From an uncultured Gammaproteobacteria bacterium (GTDB taxonomy: Bacteria > Pseudomonadota > Gammaproteobacteria > Pseudomonadales > Pseudohongiellaceae): a DNA stretch of 64,000 bases. Position numbers and translations under genes: made by a program. Numbering within the stretch: position 1 is the stretch's first letter; each line of letters opens with the position of its first letter. This document shows, piece by piece, positions 1 to 7,748 of the stretch. The stretch covers positions 1 through 64,000 of the forward strand of contig CALEJT010000005.1 in NCBI GenBank assembly GCA_937898685.1, read 5' to 3'. The notes beneath the pieces were generated by a model, which had not been told where the DNA came from, made no database searches, and saw only the letters and a list, made by a program, of their open reading frames with translations.

Positions 1-63
1 GGGGCTACGTGACTGTCCCAGGCTGGGCAAAGAGCAGTGGCTGTCCCACGTTGGGGGATCTGA

Positions 64-699
64 TCAGGACAGCAAACTGGCTAGCAGCGCCGCGTGACGC
101 TCGGCCTGCACCTGTCGGCGCAGGAGATTGGCGCGGAAGATGGCCTGCAGGTCCGCCAGGGCGCGGTCGAAGGAATCGTTCACCACCAGGTAGTCGGCCT
201 GCTCGTAGTGCGACATCTCGTGGACTGCCTTCGCCATGCGTTCGGCGATCACGTCCTCGCCGTCCTGCCCGCGGTTGGTCAAACGTTCGCGCAGGGCTTC
301 CAGCGATGGTGGGAGGATGAAGATGCTCAGTGCATCTGGCATCAGCTGTTTGATCTGGGCTGCGCCCTGCCAGTCGATCTCCAGGATCACATCCCAGCCT
401 TCCGACAGGCGCCCTTCCACCCAGGTACGCGACGTGCCGTAATAGTTGCCGAACACGAGGGCATGTTCGAGGAAATCACCGCGATCTTGCATTGATTTGA
501 AAGTGGCGACGTCGACGAAGTGATAGTTCACGCCATCGATCTCACCCGGCCGTTTCTGCCGCGTGGTGTAGGACACGGACACACACAGGCCCGGTCCAGG
601 GTAGCCGGGTTCGTTGTGGCTTTGCACCAAGGCTTTCACCAGAGAAGTCTTGCCGGCCCCGGAGGGGGCGGAAATCAGATACAGATTGCCGGAAGGCAT
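64..699 (-). CDS. gmk: Guanylate kinase
   Basis: Phosphorylates GMP (and dGMP) to GDP with ATP in the cytoplasm, an essential step of guanine nucleotide supply. The 211-residue product has the usual family length. It begins with a P-loop (SAPSGAGKTS, about residues 10-19), followed by the GMP-binding region (SYTTRQKRPGEIDGVNYHF) and the lid segment with RLTNRGQD. The start is the first ATG upstream of the P-loop and gives the normal short N-terminus. In related genomes gmk lies beside yicC; here an ECF/TonB-receptor operon and an IS remnant separate them. A sigma-70-like promoter lies about 40 bases upstream. Confidence 0.97.
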   Translation of the reverse strand: MPSGNLYLISAPSGAGKTSLVKALVQSHNEPGYPGPGLCVSVSYTTRQKRPGEIDGVNYHFVDVATFKSMQDRGDFLEHALVFGNYYGTSRTWVEGRLSEGWDVILEIDWQGAAQIKQLMPDALSIFILPPSLEALRERLTNRGQDGEDVIAERMAKAVHEMSHYEQADYLVVNDSFDRALADLQAIFRANLLRRQVQAERHAALLASLLS

Positions 700-737
700 G
701 CGGAGTCCTGTGTCGGTGGGGTCGTGCGAAGCGGGGG

Positions 738-765
738 ATCATAACAAGGATCATCCGCTTCCCAA
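738..765 (-). promoter_or_regulatory. Candidate sigma-70 promoter of gmk
   Basis: Reading the minus strand, TTGGGA (760-765) and TATGAT (738-743) are separated by 16 bases and lie about 40 bases upstream of the gmk start. Four of six and five of six bases match the sigma-70 consensus. This is inferred from sequence only. Confidence 0.45.
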
Positions 766-929
766 ATGCTGAGGCTCCTTTCTGATCAAGCCAGCCGCTT
801 TTACTACCGTATTGCCTCAGAACACCCGTTAAGGATGGAGGATTATGGCCCTCTGAATCGTCCATGGAAGTAGGGGACGACCCGAACAACACCAAGAACC
901 GGGACCACCCGGGCCAAATCAGAGGGGAA

Positions 930-944
930 GGGCACCTGGTGCCC
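930..944 (+). promoter_or_regulatory. Perfect palindrome abutting the sigma-factor start codon
   Basis: GGGCACC-T-GGTGCCC is a perfect 7-base inverted repeat. It ends five bases before the ATG of the ECF sigma gene, where only a weak ribosome-binding site (ACAGG) is visible. It could be an operator or a hairpin that limits translation of the sigma factor. Function is inferred. Confidence 0.4.
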
Positions 945-949
945 ACAGG

Positions 950-1519
950 ATGAACACGCTGCTGGAGTGTTATCTCGGCTGCCGTCGCCGTCTGTGCAAG
1001 ATGGTGGGGCGTATCGTTCGGCCGGACGAAATCGAAGACATCGTGCAGGAGGCCTTCGTCACCTCCTATGTCGCCTCGAGATCGCAGGACATCCGCGATC
1101 CTCAAGGCTTCATGATACGGGTGGCGCGCAACCTGGCGCTGGACCACGTCGGCCGCGCGGAACAGCGGCTCAATTGCTCGCTCGAAGATCTCAATGAAGG
1201 CGACCTGAGTCTCGAGGACGACTTCGAACTTCAATGCGAATCCCAGGAGCGCTTCCTCGCCTTCTGCCGCGCCGTGGCCACCTTGCCCACCGGCTGCCGG
1301 CGGGTGTTCATCCTGAAGAAGGTCTATGGGCTCAGCCTCAATGAGATCAGCGCTCATCTGGACCTGAGTGTCAGCACCGTCGAGAAGCACGTGGCCAAGG
1401 GTTTGGCTCTGGTGATGGAGCAGATGCAGAAGGCTGGTCACGCCGCAGCCGAGTTCGATGGCACGGCCCGCGCCGTGGCCAAGGCTTCGCGGCATAGCCG
1501 GGCGAGGGAATGGCGATGA
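950..1519 (+). CDS. ECF-family RNA polymerase sigma factor, FecI-like
   Basis: Directs RNA polymerase to a small regulon, probably the TonB-receptor operon that it heads. The 189-residue protein has a sigma region 2 (DEIEDIVQEAFVTSYV, about residues 25-40; RDPQGFMIRVARNLALDH, about 48-66). It also has a region 4 helix-turn-helix (LPTGCRRVFILKKVYGLSLNEISAHLDLSVSTVEKHV, about 110-147), as in ECF sigma factors controlled by FecR. It overlaps the downstream fecR-like gene by 10 bases, so the two are probably translationally coupled. A palindrome sits directly before the start. The presumed signal is a substrate recognised by the receptor two genes downstream; the substrate is unknown. Confidence 0.9.
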   Translation: MNTLLECYLGCRRRLCKMVGRIVRPDEIEDIVQEAFVTSYVASRSQDIRDPQGFMIRVARNLALDHVGRAEQRLNCSLEDLNEGDLSLEDDFELQCESQERFLAFCRAVATLPTGCRRVFILKKVYGLSLNEISAHLDLSVSTVEKHVAKGLALVMEQMQKAGHAAAEFDGTARAVAKASRHSRAREWR

Positions 1520-2616
1520 GCAACGTCATTCACTTCGGGCGGCGCCGGCAGGAGGCGATCGGAGAGGAGGCCTGTCTCTGGGTGGTCAAACTCGAGCGGG
1601 AGCTGAGCGCCGAGGAGCTCGAAGCTCTGCACGCCTGGCTCGACACCAGCCCGGACCGCGTCAAAGCCCTACTCAAGGCGGCGCAGGCCTGGGATCACGC
1701 GGATCTTCTATCCGAGCTCGCCGAAGTCTTTCCACTTTCTTCCTCCCTGCCCCAGAACAAGCCCGAGCGACAGCATCATGGCTATTGGAAAGCGCTGCTC
1801 GCGGCGGCGGCACTGGCGGTGTTTTGTCTGACGTCAGCTCTTTGGTCACTGCTATCCGATTTGCGCGACACCACGCCAGCACCACTCACGCTTTCCTATC
1901 AGACACGCATCGGGCAGCAGTCCTCTGCGGTGTTGCCGGACGGCTCGTCCGTGACGCTCAACACCAACAGCCTCATCGAAGTGGAGTATTCGGACAATGC
2001 GCGCAACGTCTACCTGCGCCGCGGCGAGGCGCACTTCGAAGTTGCGAAGGATCCGGCGCGGCCCTTCCGGGTCCATGCCGAAGGTGGCGTGGTGGAGGCG
2101 GTGGGCACGGCCTTCACGGTACAGGAAAGCGGTGCCGATGGTTTGCAGGTGACCGTGGTCGAGGGTGTTGTGAATTTCACGCCTCTGCTCGCGCCGCCAC
2201 CGGTGCAGCTACCTGACGAATCCGTCGCCGAAGCCACGCCCGAACCAACGCAAATAAGCAAAGCACCCGTCGACCTCACTCCCATCGCCTTGTCGGCGGG
2301 CGAATCGGTACAGGTGAAGCGGGAAGACGAGGCGATCGTGAAACAGAAATTCCGTCCGGAGGAATTGGAAACCAGGCTGGCCTGGCGCGAGGGCATGCTG
2401 CTCTTTCAGGGGGATCCTCTCGAGAAAGTGGTGCGGGAACTGAGTCGTTACACTTCGATTCGGATCGACGTCGACGACGCGGTGCGCGACATCGAAGTGC
2501 TGGGCTACTTCCGCACCGGAGACATCGAGGGAGTGCTGCTCACGATGCGCGAGACCTTCCACATCAAGGTGGAGCGGTTGAGCGCGGATCACATCGTGTT
2601 GAAAGCGGAGAACTGA
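1510..2616 (+). CDS. FecR-family anti-sigma factor / sigma regulator
   Basis: Inner-membrane regulator that should hold the upstream sigma factor in check and relay the signal from the outer-membrane receptor. The 368-residue product has an N-terminal cytoplasmic DUF4880-like region (ACLWVVKLERELSAEELEALHAWL, about residues 21-44). One transmembrane helix follows at about 95-115, then the periplasmic FecR domain (QSSAVLPDGSSVTLNTNS, FRVHAEGGVVEAVGTAFTV). The C-terminal region resembles an STN/FecR C-terminal fold. It overlaps the sigma gene by 10 bases, and the receptor gene starts one base after its stop, so the three form one transcription unit. Confidence 0.93.
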   Translation: MAMSNVIHFGRRRQEAIGEEACLWVVKLERELSAEELEALHAWLDTSPDRVKALLKAAQAWDHADLLSELAEVFPLSSSLPQNKPERQHHGYWKALLAAAALAVFCLTSALWSLLSDLRDTTPAPLTLSYQTRIGQQSSAVLPDGSSVTLNTNSLIEVEYSDNARNVYLRRGEAHFEVAKDPARPFRVHAEGGVVEAVGTAFTVQESGADGLQVTVVEGVVNFTPLLAPPPVQLPDESVAEATPEPTQISKAPVDLTPIALSAGESVQVKREDEAIVKQKFRPEELETRLAWREGMLLFQGDPLEKVVRELSRYTSIRIDVDDAVRDIEVLGYFRTGDIEGVLLTMRETFHIKVERLSADHIVLKAEN

Positions 2617-2617
2617 C

Positions 2618-5600
2618 ATGGTGCGTCTCAAACATTTCACCAAGCACGCCGCGCCCCGCTCGATGTTGTTCGCCTCCGCCTTATTGCTGCCACTACGCGC
2701 AGCATGGGCGCAGGACGAGCCGGCTCACTTCGATATCGACGCACTCCCCGCACACCTCGCGCTGCTCGAACTCGCGCAACAGGCCGAGGCCTCTATCCTC
2801 TTTCCCGGCGGCGTGTTCACCCATCTCAAGACCAATCCCGTACACGGCCGCTATGAGCTCAAGGAAGCGCTGCGACTGATGCTCGAGGGCACAGGCATCG
2901 TCGCCACTCTGGTGCCGAATACGAATCAGATCCTGGTACGTACCGACAACAAGAACGAAGCACAAGGAGGGGAAAACACGATGATGGCGGACAACAGAAG
3001 AACGCGTACGCGTTTGGCAACGGCCATGGCGGCGGCGGTGTCGAGCGCAGCGATGGGGGCAGCTGCAGCGGCACAGGCGCAGGAGGTGCAAACGGCGGTG
3101 GAAGAGATTTCGGTCACCGGTTCGCGCATTCAACGCGACGGCATGAACATGCCGACACCAGTGACGGTGATGAGTCGCGATGAACTCGAAGCACTCGCAC
3201 CAGGGAGTCTGATGGACGGCCTCGACATGATGCCGCAGTTCATGAATAGCCTGACGGTGGCCGATGCCGGCGGTGCGACCTGGGTGAGCACGGGTGGACA
3301 GAGCATCGTCAACATGCGCGGTCTCGAACCTCAGCGCACGCTGGTACTGCTCAACGGACGCCGCATCGTGCCGTCGAACCATCTAGGTACCGTCGATATC
3401 AACCAGTTCCCGCAGGCACTGATCGAGAGAACCGAAGTCGTCACTGGCGGTGCCTCCGCCGCCTACGGTTCTGACGCCGTGGCGGGGGTGACCAACTTCA
3501 TGCTCGACACCGACTTCGATGGCTTCGAAGCGATGGTGCAGGGTGGCATCAGTGATCTCAGCGATGCCAACAACTACCGCGCACAGGCGGCCGGTGGTTT
3601 CGACATCGGCGAGCGTGTGCACGTGATTCTCGGAGCGGACTGGTTCAAGCAGGATGGTATCGACAACTACGAAGGCCGCGACTGGTTCCGCAACTGGGGC
3701 ACGATCAACTTCGGTGACGTCAACGGAATACCGAACCAAACGCCGCAGCGCATTCGCGTAGCCAACTACTGTCCGCGCAACGCCACCTTCGGTGGCCTGA
3801 TCACGCATGGCCCCTTGGCCGGCACTTACTTCCTGCCTGATGGGACACCCGCGCAGTATCAGAACGGCGAGATCCTCGATGGCGCTGCCATCGCAGGACT
3901 CAACAACCGCAGCGCGGCCAACCCCAACGGCATCATCGCGGGCAACATGCAGGCGGACAAGGAAGGCACCTGCGATCACATTGCCTATCGCAATGTAGTG
4001 ATGGCGGCGCAGGAGCGCGCGAGCTTCCTTGGCTTGGCAACGGTGGATCTGAACGAGAGCACTACCTTCACCGCGCAGCTCGTGCTGGGCCGCAACGAGA
4101 TCATCAACCAGCGTGGTGCCTATTCCTGGAACGGCACGCGCGACCGCATCACGATCTACGCCGACAACGCGTTCCTGCATCCCGAGATTCGCGCCAAGAT
4201 GCAGGAATACAACCTGGCGTCCTTCCAGATGCACAAGGTGTTACCGCACGACGATCCGCTCAACAACGCCGGCGTCGGTGGCGCCGTGACCAAAGGCACG
4301 TCGAAGTCTCTGACCTTCGCACTCGAAGGAGACCTGTGGGGCGACTGGCGCTACAACACTTACTACCAATACGGCGAGGGCTTCCGTGGTGTGGTGGTGC
4401 AGTCGAACCGGCGCGACCGTACCTATCGTGCGATGGAAGCGGTGTTCCATCCCGAAACGGGTGAGATCGTATGTCGTTCGACGCTGAAGGTGCCGGACGA
4501 TGGCTGCGTGCCCTACAACGTGTTCGGTGTGGGTCAGCAGTCGCCGGAGGTCGCTGCCTACTTCAATGATTCGATGTGGGTGGACAGCGATATCACACAA
4601 CACGCGGCGGAGTTCGTCATCGACGGCTCCATCTTCGAAAACTGGCAGGCCGGCCCGATCTCTGTGGCACTCGGCGCCAGTTACCGCAAGGAGGATCTAT
4701 TCCAAATCGGCGGCGATCCGCTCGGTTCGCCCATTCCGATTCCGCCCGATGGTCACCTGCGCACACCGCTCGATGAAAACGGCGAAAAGCTTTACTTCGG
4801 TCTGCCGCCCGGAATCGAAGGCAACAACATCATGGCTTTCACCAACGCGCCGACCATCGGCGGTGGTTATGACGTGAAGGAGTTCTTCGGTGAAACCTTG
4901 ATTCCGCTGTTGCGCGGTTTGCGCTTCGCCGAAAGCATGGACATCAACCTTGCCGCACGTTGGGCCGATTATGAAGGCAGTGGTGGCATTTGGGCCTGGA
5001 AAGGAGGTCTCGATTGGCGGCTCACCGACGAACTGCGTTTCCGTCTCACGCGTTCACGCGACGTGCGTGCCGGCAACCTCAATGAACGCTTCAACGCAAC
5101 GACCGGCGGCGGCACCGTTATCGATCCCGTGTTCGGCGACGAGCAATACACGATCAGCGTCCACGTGGGCGGCAACCCCAACGTGAATCCCGAGTACTCC
5201 GACACGATGACCTACGGTTTCGTCTACCAGCCGGAGTGGCTCCAGGGACTGTCGACTTCACTCGATTACTACGACATCCGCATCCGTGATGCGATCAACC
5301 AGATCGGCATCGACAACATCATGAAGGAGTGTTACGAGCGCGGTGCCTTTTGTGATCAGATCGATCGTGGCATCGATGGCCGGGTGCAGGTGATTCGCAA
5401 CCTCTTCATCAATCTCGATGAGTTCCGTATCCGTGGTGCCGACTTCGAACTCGGCTACCGCACCAATGTGGAGTGGTTCGGTGGTGGAGAATCCTTGAGT
5501 CTGCGGTTGATCGCCACGCACATGTTCGAGTCGTCGATCACGCCCTATCAGTCCGACAAGATCGAACGCGCCGGCAACATGGACTTCCCCGACTGGAACG

Positions 5601-5905
5601 CCACCTTCAACCTGTCCTATCGCCGTGGCCCCCTCAGCCTCATTTGGTCCGAGCGATGGCGTGGGACGGTCAAGCAGGACCTCAACTGGGTGAGCGGCAT
5701 TCACGTGGACGACAACGAAGTTGCCTCCCAGCGTCTCACCAACCTACGTGTGAACTACGAGCTCGAAACGGAGCAGGGCAACTATTCCCTGTACGCGGCG
5801 GTCAACAACCTGCTGGATCGCAATCCCAGCCATTCTCTGGGCTTGAGCAACATTTATGGCAATATAGGCCGCACCTACACCGCCGGTGTGCGCTTCAGCT
5901 TCTGA
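2618..5905 (+). CDS. TonB-dependent outer-membrane receptor with N-terminal STN signalling domain
   Basis: Imports an unidentified ligand across the outer membrane using TonB energy and signals to FecR. Residues 1-31 form a Sec signal peptide. Residues about 37-108 form the STN (secretin/TonB N-terminal) domain that contacts FecR. From about residue 155 the plug begins (VEEISVTGSRI, GSLMDGLDMMPQF, LVLLNGRRIVPS, IERTEVVTGGASAAYGSDAVAGVTNF), followed by a beta-barrel ending in aromatic YTAGVRFSF. Oddly, at residue 122 there is an in-frame Met-Met followed by a second signal-peptide-like stretch (RTRTRLATAMAAAVSSAAM...AQAQ), preceded by a strong ribosome-binding site. The 1095-residue length is large for the family. 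The plug type recalls receptors for complex organic substrates rather than classical siderophores, but the ligand is not deducible. Confidence 0.95.
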   Translation: MVRLKHFTKHAAPRSMLFASALLLPLRAAWAQDEPAHFDIDALPAHLALLELAQQAEASILFPGGVFTHLKTNPVHGRYELKEALRLMLEGTGIVATLVPNTNQILVRTDNKNEAQGGENTMMADNRRTRTRLATAMAAAVSSAAMGAAAAAQAQEVQTAVEEISVTGSRIQRDGMNMPTPVTVMSRDELEALAPGSLMDGLDMMPQFMNSLTVADAGGATWVSTGGQSIVNMRGLEPQRTLVLLNGRRIVPSNHLGTVDINQFPQALIERTEVVTGGASAAYGSDAVAGVTNFMLDTDFDGFEAMVQGGISDLSDANNYRAQAAGGFDIGERVHVILGADWFKQDGIDNYEGRDWFRNWGTINFGDVNGIPNQTPQRIRVANYCPRNATFGGLITHGPLAGTYFLPDGTPAQYQNGEILDGAAIAGLNNRSAANPNGIIAGNMQADKEGTCDHIAYRNVVMAAQERASFLGLATVDLNESTTFTAQLVLGRNEIINQRGAYSWNGTRDRITIYADNAFLHPEIRAKMQEYNLASFQMHKVLPHDDPLNNAGVGGAVTKGTSKSLTFALEGDLWGDWRYNTYYQYGEGFRGVVVQSNRRDRTYRAMEAVFHPETGEIVCRSTLKVPDDGCVPYNVFGVGQQSPEVAAYFNDSMWVDSDITQHAAEFVIDGSIFENWQAGPISVALGASYRKEDLFQIGGDPLGSPIPIPPDGHLRTPLDENGEKLYFGLPPGIEGNNIMAFTNAPTIGGGYDVKEFFGETLIPLLRGLRFAESMDINLAARWADYEGSGGIWAWKGGLDWRLTDELRFRLTRSRDVRAGNLNERFNATTGGGTVIDPVFGDEQYTISVHVGGNPNVNPEYSDTMTYGFVYQPEWLQGLSTSLDYYDIRIRDAINQIGIDNIMKECYERGAFCDQIDRGIDGRVQVIRNLFINLDEFRIRGADFELGYRTNVEWFGGGESLSLRLIATHMFESSITPYQSDKIERAGNMDFPDWNATFNLSYRRGPLSLIWSERWRGTVKQDLNWVSGIHVDDNEVASQRLTNLRVNYELETEQGNYSLYAAVNNLLDRNPSHSLGLSNIYGNIGRTYTAGVRFSF
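2964..2983 (+). promoter_or_regulatory. Internal ribosome-binding site and start codon inside the TonB receptor gene
   Basis: AAGGAGG at 2964-2970 lies 10 bases before an in-frame ATG at 2981 (a second ATG follows at 2984). The codons after it encode a basic then hydrophobic, Ala-rich stretch ending AQAQ that looks like a complete Sec signal peptide. The site could produce a receptor lacking the STN domain. The sequence is directly visible; use as a start is inference. Confidence 0.5.
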
Positions 5906-5910
5906 AATCG

Positions 5911-6270
5911 ATGGGTTCGACAATGCAGTCGCCTGGTTTGCCTCGCTTCGTCTCACTTCTGCCCCTGACGGCCGTCTTGCTCGGCGGCGGGGTGGCGTGG
6001 GCCGATGACGAGGTGCCAGCGCGTAAGCGCTACGATCCCAACATCGAGTTGCCGGAAGACGAAAGCCAGGGGCGTGCCTTGATCCTGCGCTCCTGTACCA
6101 TGTGCCACGAACTGGCCGGCCTGGCGGGTTACAAAGGCTACTGGGGCTTTCCGCAGTGGAAGGAGATGGTCGAGGGGATGGTCAAGAATGGAGCGGTACT
6201 GTCTCCCGCCGAGCAGGATGTGGTCGCGGAATATCTGACGCGGCACTTTGGGCCCGATACGCGCAAATAA
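5911..6270 (+). CDS. Small secreted monohaem c-type cytochrome
   Basis: Periplasmic electron carrier or redox partner of unknown donor. The start chosen (ATG 5911; ATG 5923 is also possible) gives a 119-residue protein with a signal peptide ending near AWADD (about residues 29-33). A single haem-binding CTMCH lies at about residues 62-66, followed by a short helical tail (FPQWKEMVEGMVKNGAVLS...VVAEYLTRHFGP) typical of class I cytochromes. It resembles the small haem domains found beside PQQ- or amine-oxidising systems. The open frame extends upstream into the receptor gene, but that part has no signal. It follows the receptor by 5 bases and precedes the beta-propeller gene by 26 bases, so it is part of the same operon. 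Confidence 0.8.
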   Translation: MGSTMQSPGLPRFVSLLPLTAVLLGGGVAWADDEVPARKRYDPNIELPEDESQGRALILRSCTMCHELAGLAGYKGYWGFPQWKEMVEGMVKNGAVLSPAEQDVVAEYLTRHFGPDTRK

Positions 6271-6296
6271 CGACAACGTTTTCAGAGGAGGAGAGG

Positions 6297-7361
6297 ATGA
6301 ACATCACCAAAGCACGTCCAGGCGCAGCGCTGCTGTCCCTGGCCATCGCGCTGGCCCTGCAGGTACCCCTGGCTCACGCGCAGAAAGCCCGCATCGTACA
6401 AACCAATTCGCGCAGCGATGTGATCAGCCTGATCGATCCCGCCACGCAGACCGTCGTCGGCGAGATCAAGGGCGTTCCGGTGAACCATGGCGCAGCTGCG
6501 GCTCCCGATGGTTCGCGGCTTTATTTCAGCAGCGAGGCGAAGATCACGTTGGACGTGGTCGATGCCAAGACCTTCGAGATCATCAAGGAAATTCCGCTGA
6601 GCGCGCGTCCCAACAACATCTCGATCGGCAAGGATGGTCGCTTCGTCTACGTCGGCATCATGAATGGTGAGGGCGGCATCGATGTGATCGACACCGAAAA
6701 ACTCGAGAACGTCGCGCACATCGACACCAAGTCGCGCGTGCACAACGTCTATGTGACGCCAGACGGCAAATACGTGGTGGCCGGTGCCTTCGGTGGCGAC
6801 GAGAACCTGCGCGTGTACGACGCCCAGACGCGCGAACTCGCTTTCACGCTCTATCCGCCGAAGAATCCGGCGGCCGGTGATGCGATGGATGGCATTCGTC
6901 CGATCACCTTCGACACCAATCCCGACGGCACCACCAGGAACATGTACGTGCAGCTGTCCGACTTCCACGGCTTTGCGGTAGTGGATTTCGCATCGCAGAA
7001 GGAAATCAAACGCGTCGAACTCCCTTCGATCGCCGAACATCTGCGCGCACCGGAAGGTTCCTACAACCGCGCACCTGCCCATGGCATCGGAGTGGCGCCC
7101 GACGGCAAGACGCTGTGGGTATGCAGCCGACTCAATGGTCATGTCTATGGCTATTCGCTGCCGGATCTCGAGCTGATAGCGGAAGTGCCGGCCGGTGATC
7201 ATCCCGACTGGATCACCTTCAGCCCCGACGGCAAGTTCGCCTACGCTGCCAACGGAGGCAGCGATGACGTCACCGTGATCGACATCGCCGCCCGCAAGGA
7301 AGTCATCCGCATCCCGGTTGGCTCCGCGCCCAAGCGCAACATCTCCGTAGTGCTGCCGTAA
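6297..7361 (+). CDS. Secreted YVTN/YncE-like beta-propeller protein
   Basis: Periplasmic seven-bladed beta-propeller of the YVTN/YncE type; exact role unknown. From ATG 6297, which has an excellent ribosome-binding site (AGGAGGAGAGG), the 354-residue product starts with a signal peptide (cleavage near AHAQ, residues 29-32). It then has repeated blade motifs such as DVISLIDPATQTVVGEI, GRFVYVGIMNGEGGIDVID, TPDGKYVVAGAF and SPDGKFAYAANGGSDDVTVID. Similar propellers accompany PQQ-linked catabolic systems and metal-associated operons. Its position after a monohaem cytochrome and a TonB receptor suggests a joint uptake and oxidation or sensing job. The operon ends in a clear terminator 22 bases downstream. 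Confidence 0.88.
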   Translation: MNITKARPGAALLSLAIALALQVPLAHAQKARIVQTNSRSDVISLIDPATQTVVGEIKGVPVNHGAAAAPDGSRLYFSSEAKITLDVVDAKTFEIIKEIPLSARPNNISIGKDGRFVYVGIMNGEGGIDVIDTEKLENVAHIDTKSRVHNVYVTPDGKYVVAGAFGGDENLRVYDAQTRELAFTLYPPKNPAAGDAMDGIRPITFDTNPDGTTRNMYVQLSDFHGFAVVDFASQKEIKRVELPSIAEHLRAPEGSYNRAPAHGIGVAPDGKTLWVCSRLNGHVYGYSLPDLELIAEVPAGDHPDWITFSPDGKFAYAANGGSDDVTVIDIAARKEVIRIPVGSAPKRNISVVLP

Positions 7362-7383
7362 CACAGGGGCATACGAACACGAA

Positions 7384-7405
7384 GGGCGCCAGTGGCGCCC
7401 TTTTT
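7384..7405 (+). terminator. Rho-independent terminator of the sigma/TonB-receptor operon
   Basis: GGGCGCC-AGT-GGCGCCC forms a perfect 7-bp GC-rich stem followed directly by TTTTTG. It lies 22 bases after the beta-propeller stop codon. Confidence 0.9.
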
Positions 7406-7453
7406 GTTTGCGTGGGATTTGGACCTGTTGCGCAGATACTGTTATCCACTTCA

Positions 7454-7558
7454 AGCGGCATGTAGCTCTGCATCAAACTTTCTGTCCAGCCCGAGCACGC
7501 CGAACGCGACATGCACGAGTTTGCGCAGCATGGCGCCGATGAGGAGTTTCGGCGGTTT
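7454..7558 (-). pseudogene. Remnant of an IS110/IS1111-type transposase C-terminus
   Basis: On the minus strand about 35 codons read PPKLLIGAMLRKLVHVAFGV followed by LGLDRKFDAELHA. This resembles the conserved tail of IS110-family transposases (KPPK...GAxMRKLxHxxFGVLK...FDPxL). Nothing resembling the RuvC-like catalytic part lies upstream; instead an extragenic repeat begins at about 7604. I read it as a fragment of a decayed insertion sequence at the edge of the inserted receptor operon. The family call is from pattern memory and is tentative. Confidence 0.5.
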
Positions 7559-7603
7559 ACAGTGGTTTTGCGAGATGGCGAGTGCCTCGGAGGTCGGGCT
7601 CGT

Positions 7604-7710
7604 TGTAGGTTGGCGGTGAGCGCAGCGAACCCCAACGAGCGCTATCGATTGCGGCGAGGATGTTGGGCATCCCACGTTGGGGTTCACCTTCGGTGCACCC
7701 CAATCCACGG
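7604..7710. repeat. Extragenic palindromic repeat, copy A
   Basis: Two adjacent hairpins make up the element. The left half is GTTGGCGGT...ACCCCAAC (about 7609-7636). The right half is TTGGGGTTCACC-TTC-GGTGCACCCCAA (7677-7703, one mismatch). Ends read GTAGGTTGG and CCCCAATCCACGG. A related copy with the same ends lies at 10137-10236. Such GTTGGGGTGAGCG...CCCCAAT elements are a common type of small mobile extragenic repeat in Gammaproteobacteria. Confidence 0.65.
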
Positions 7711-7748
7711 GCGAGAACGCGATGCCTTTCGTACGCATCGCAACCCAA

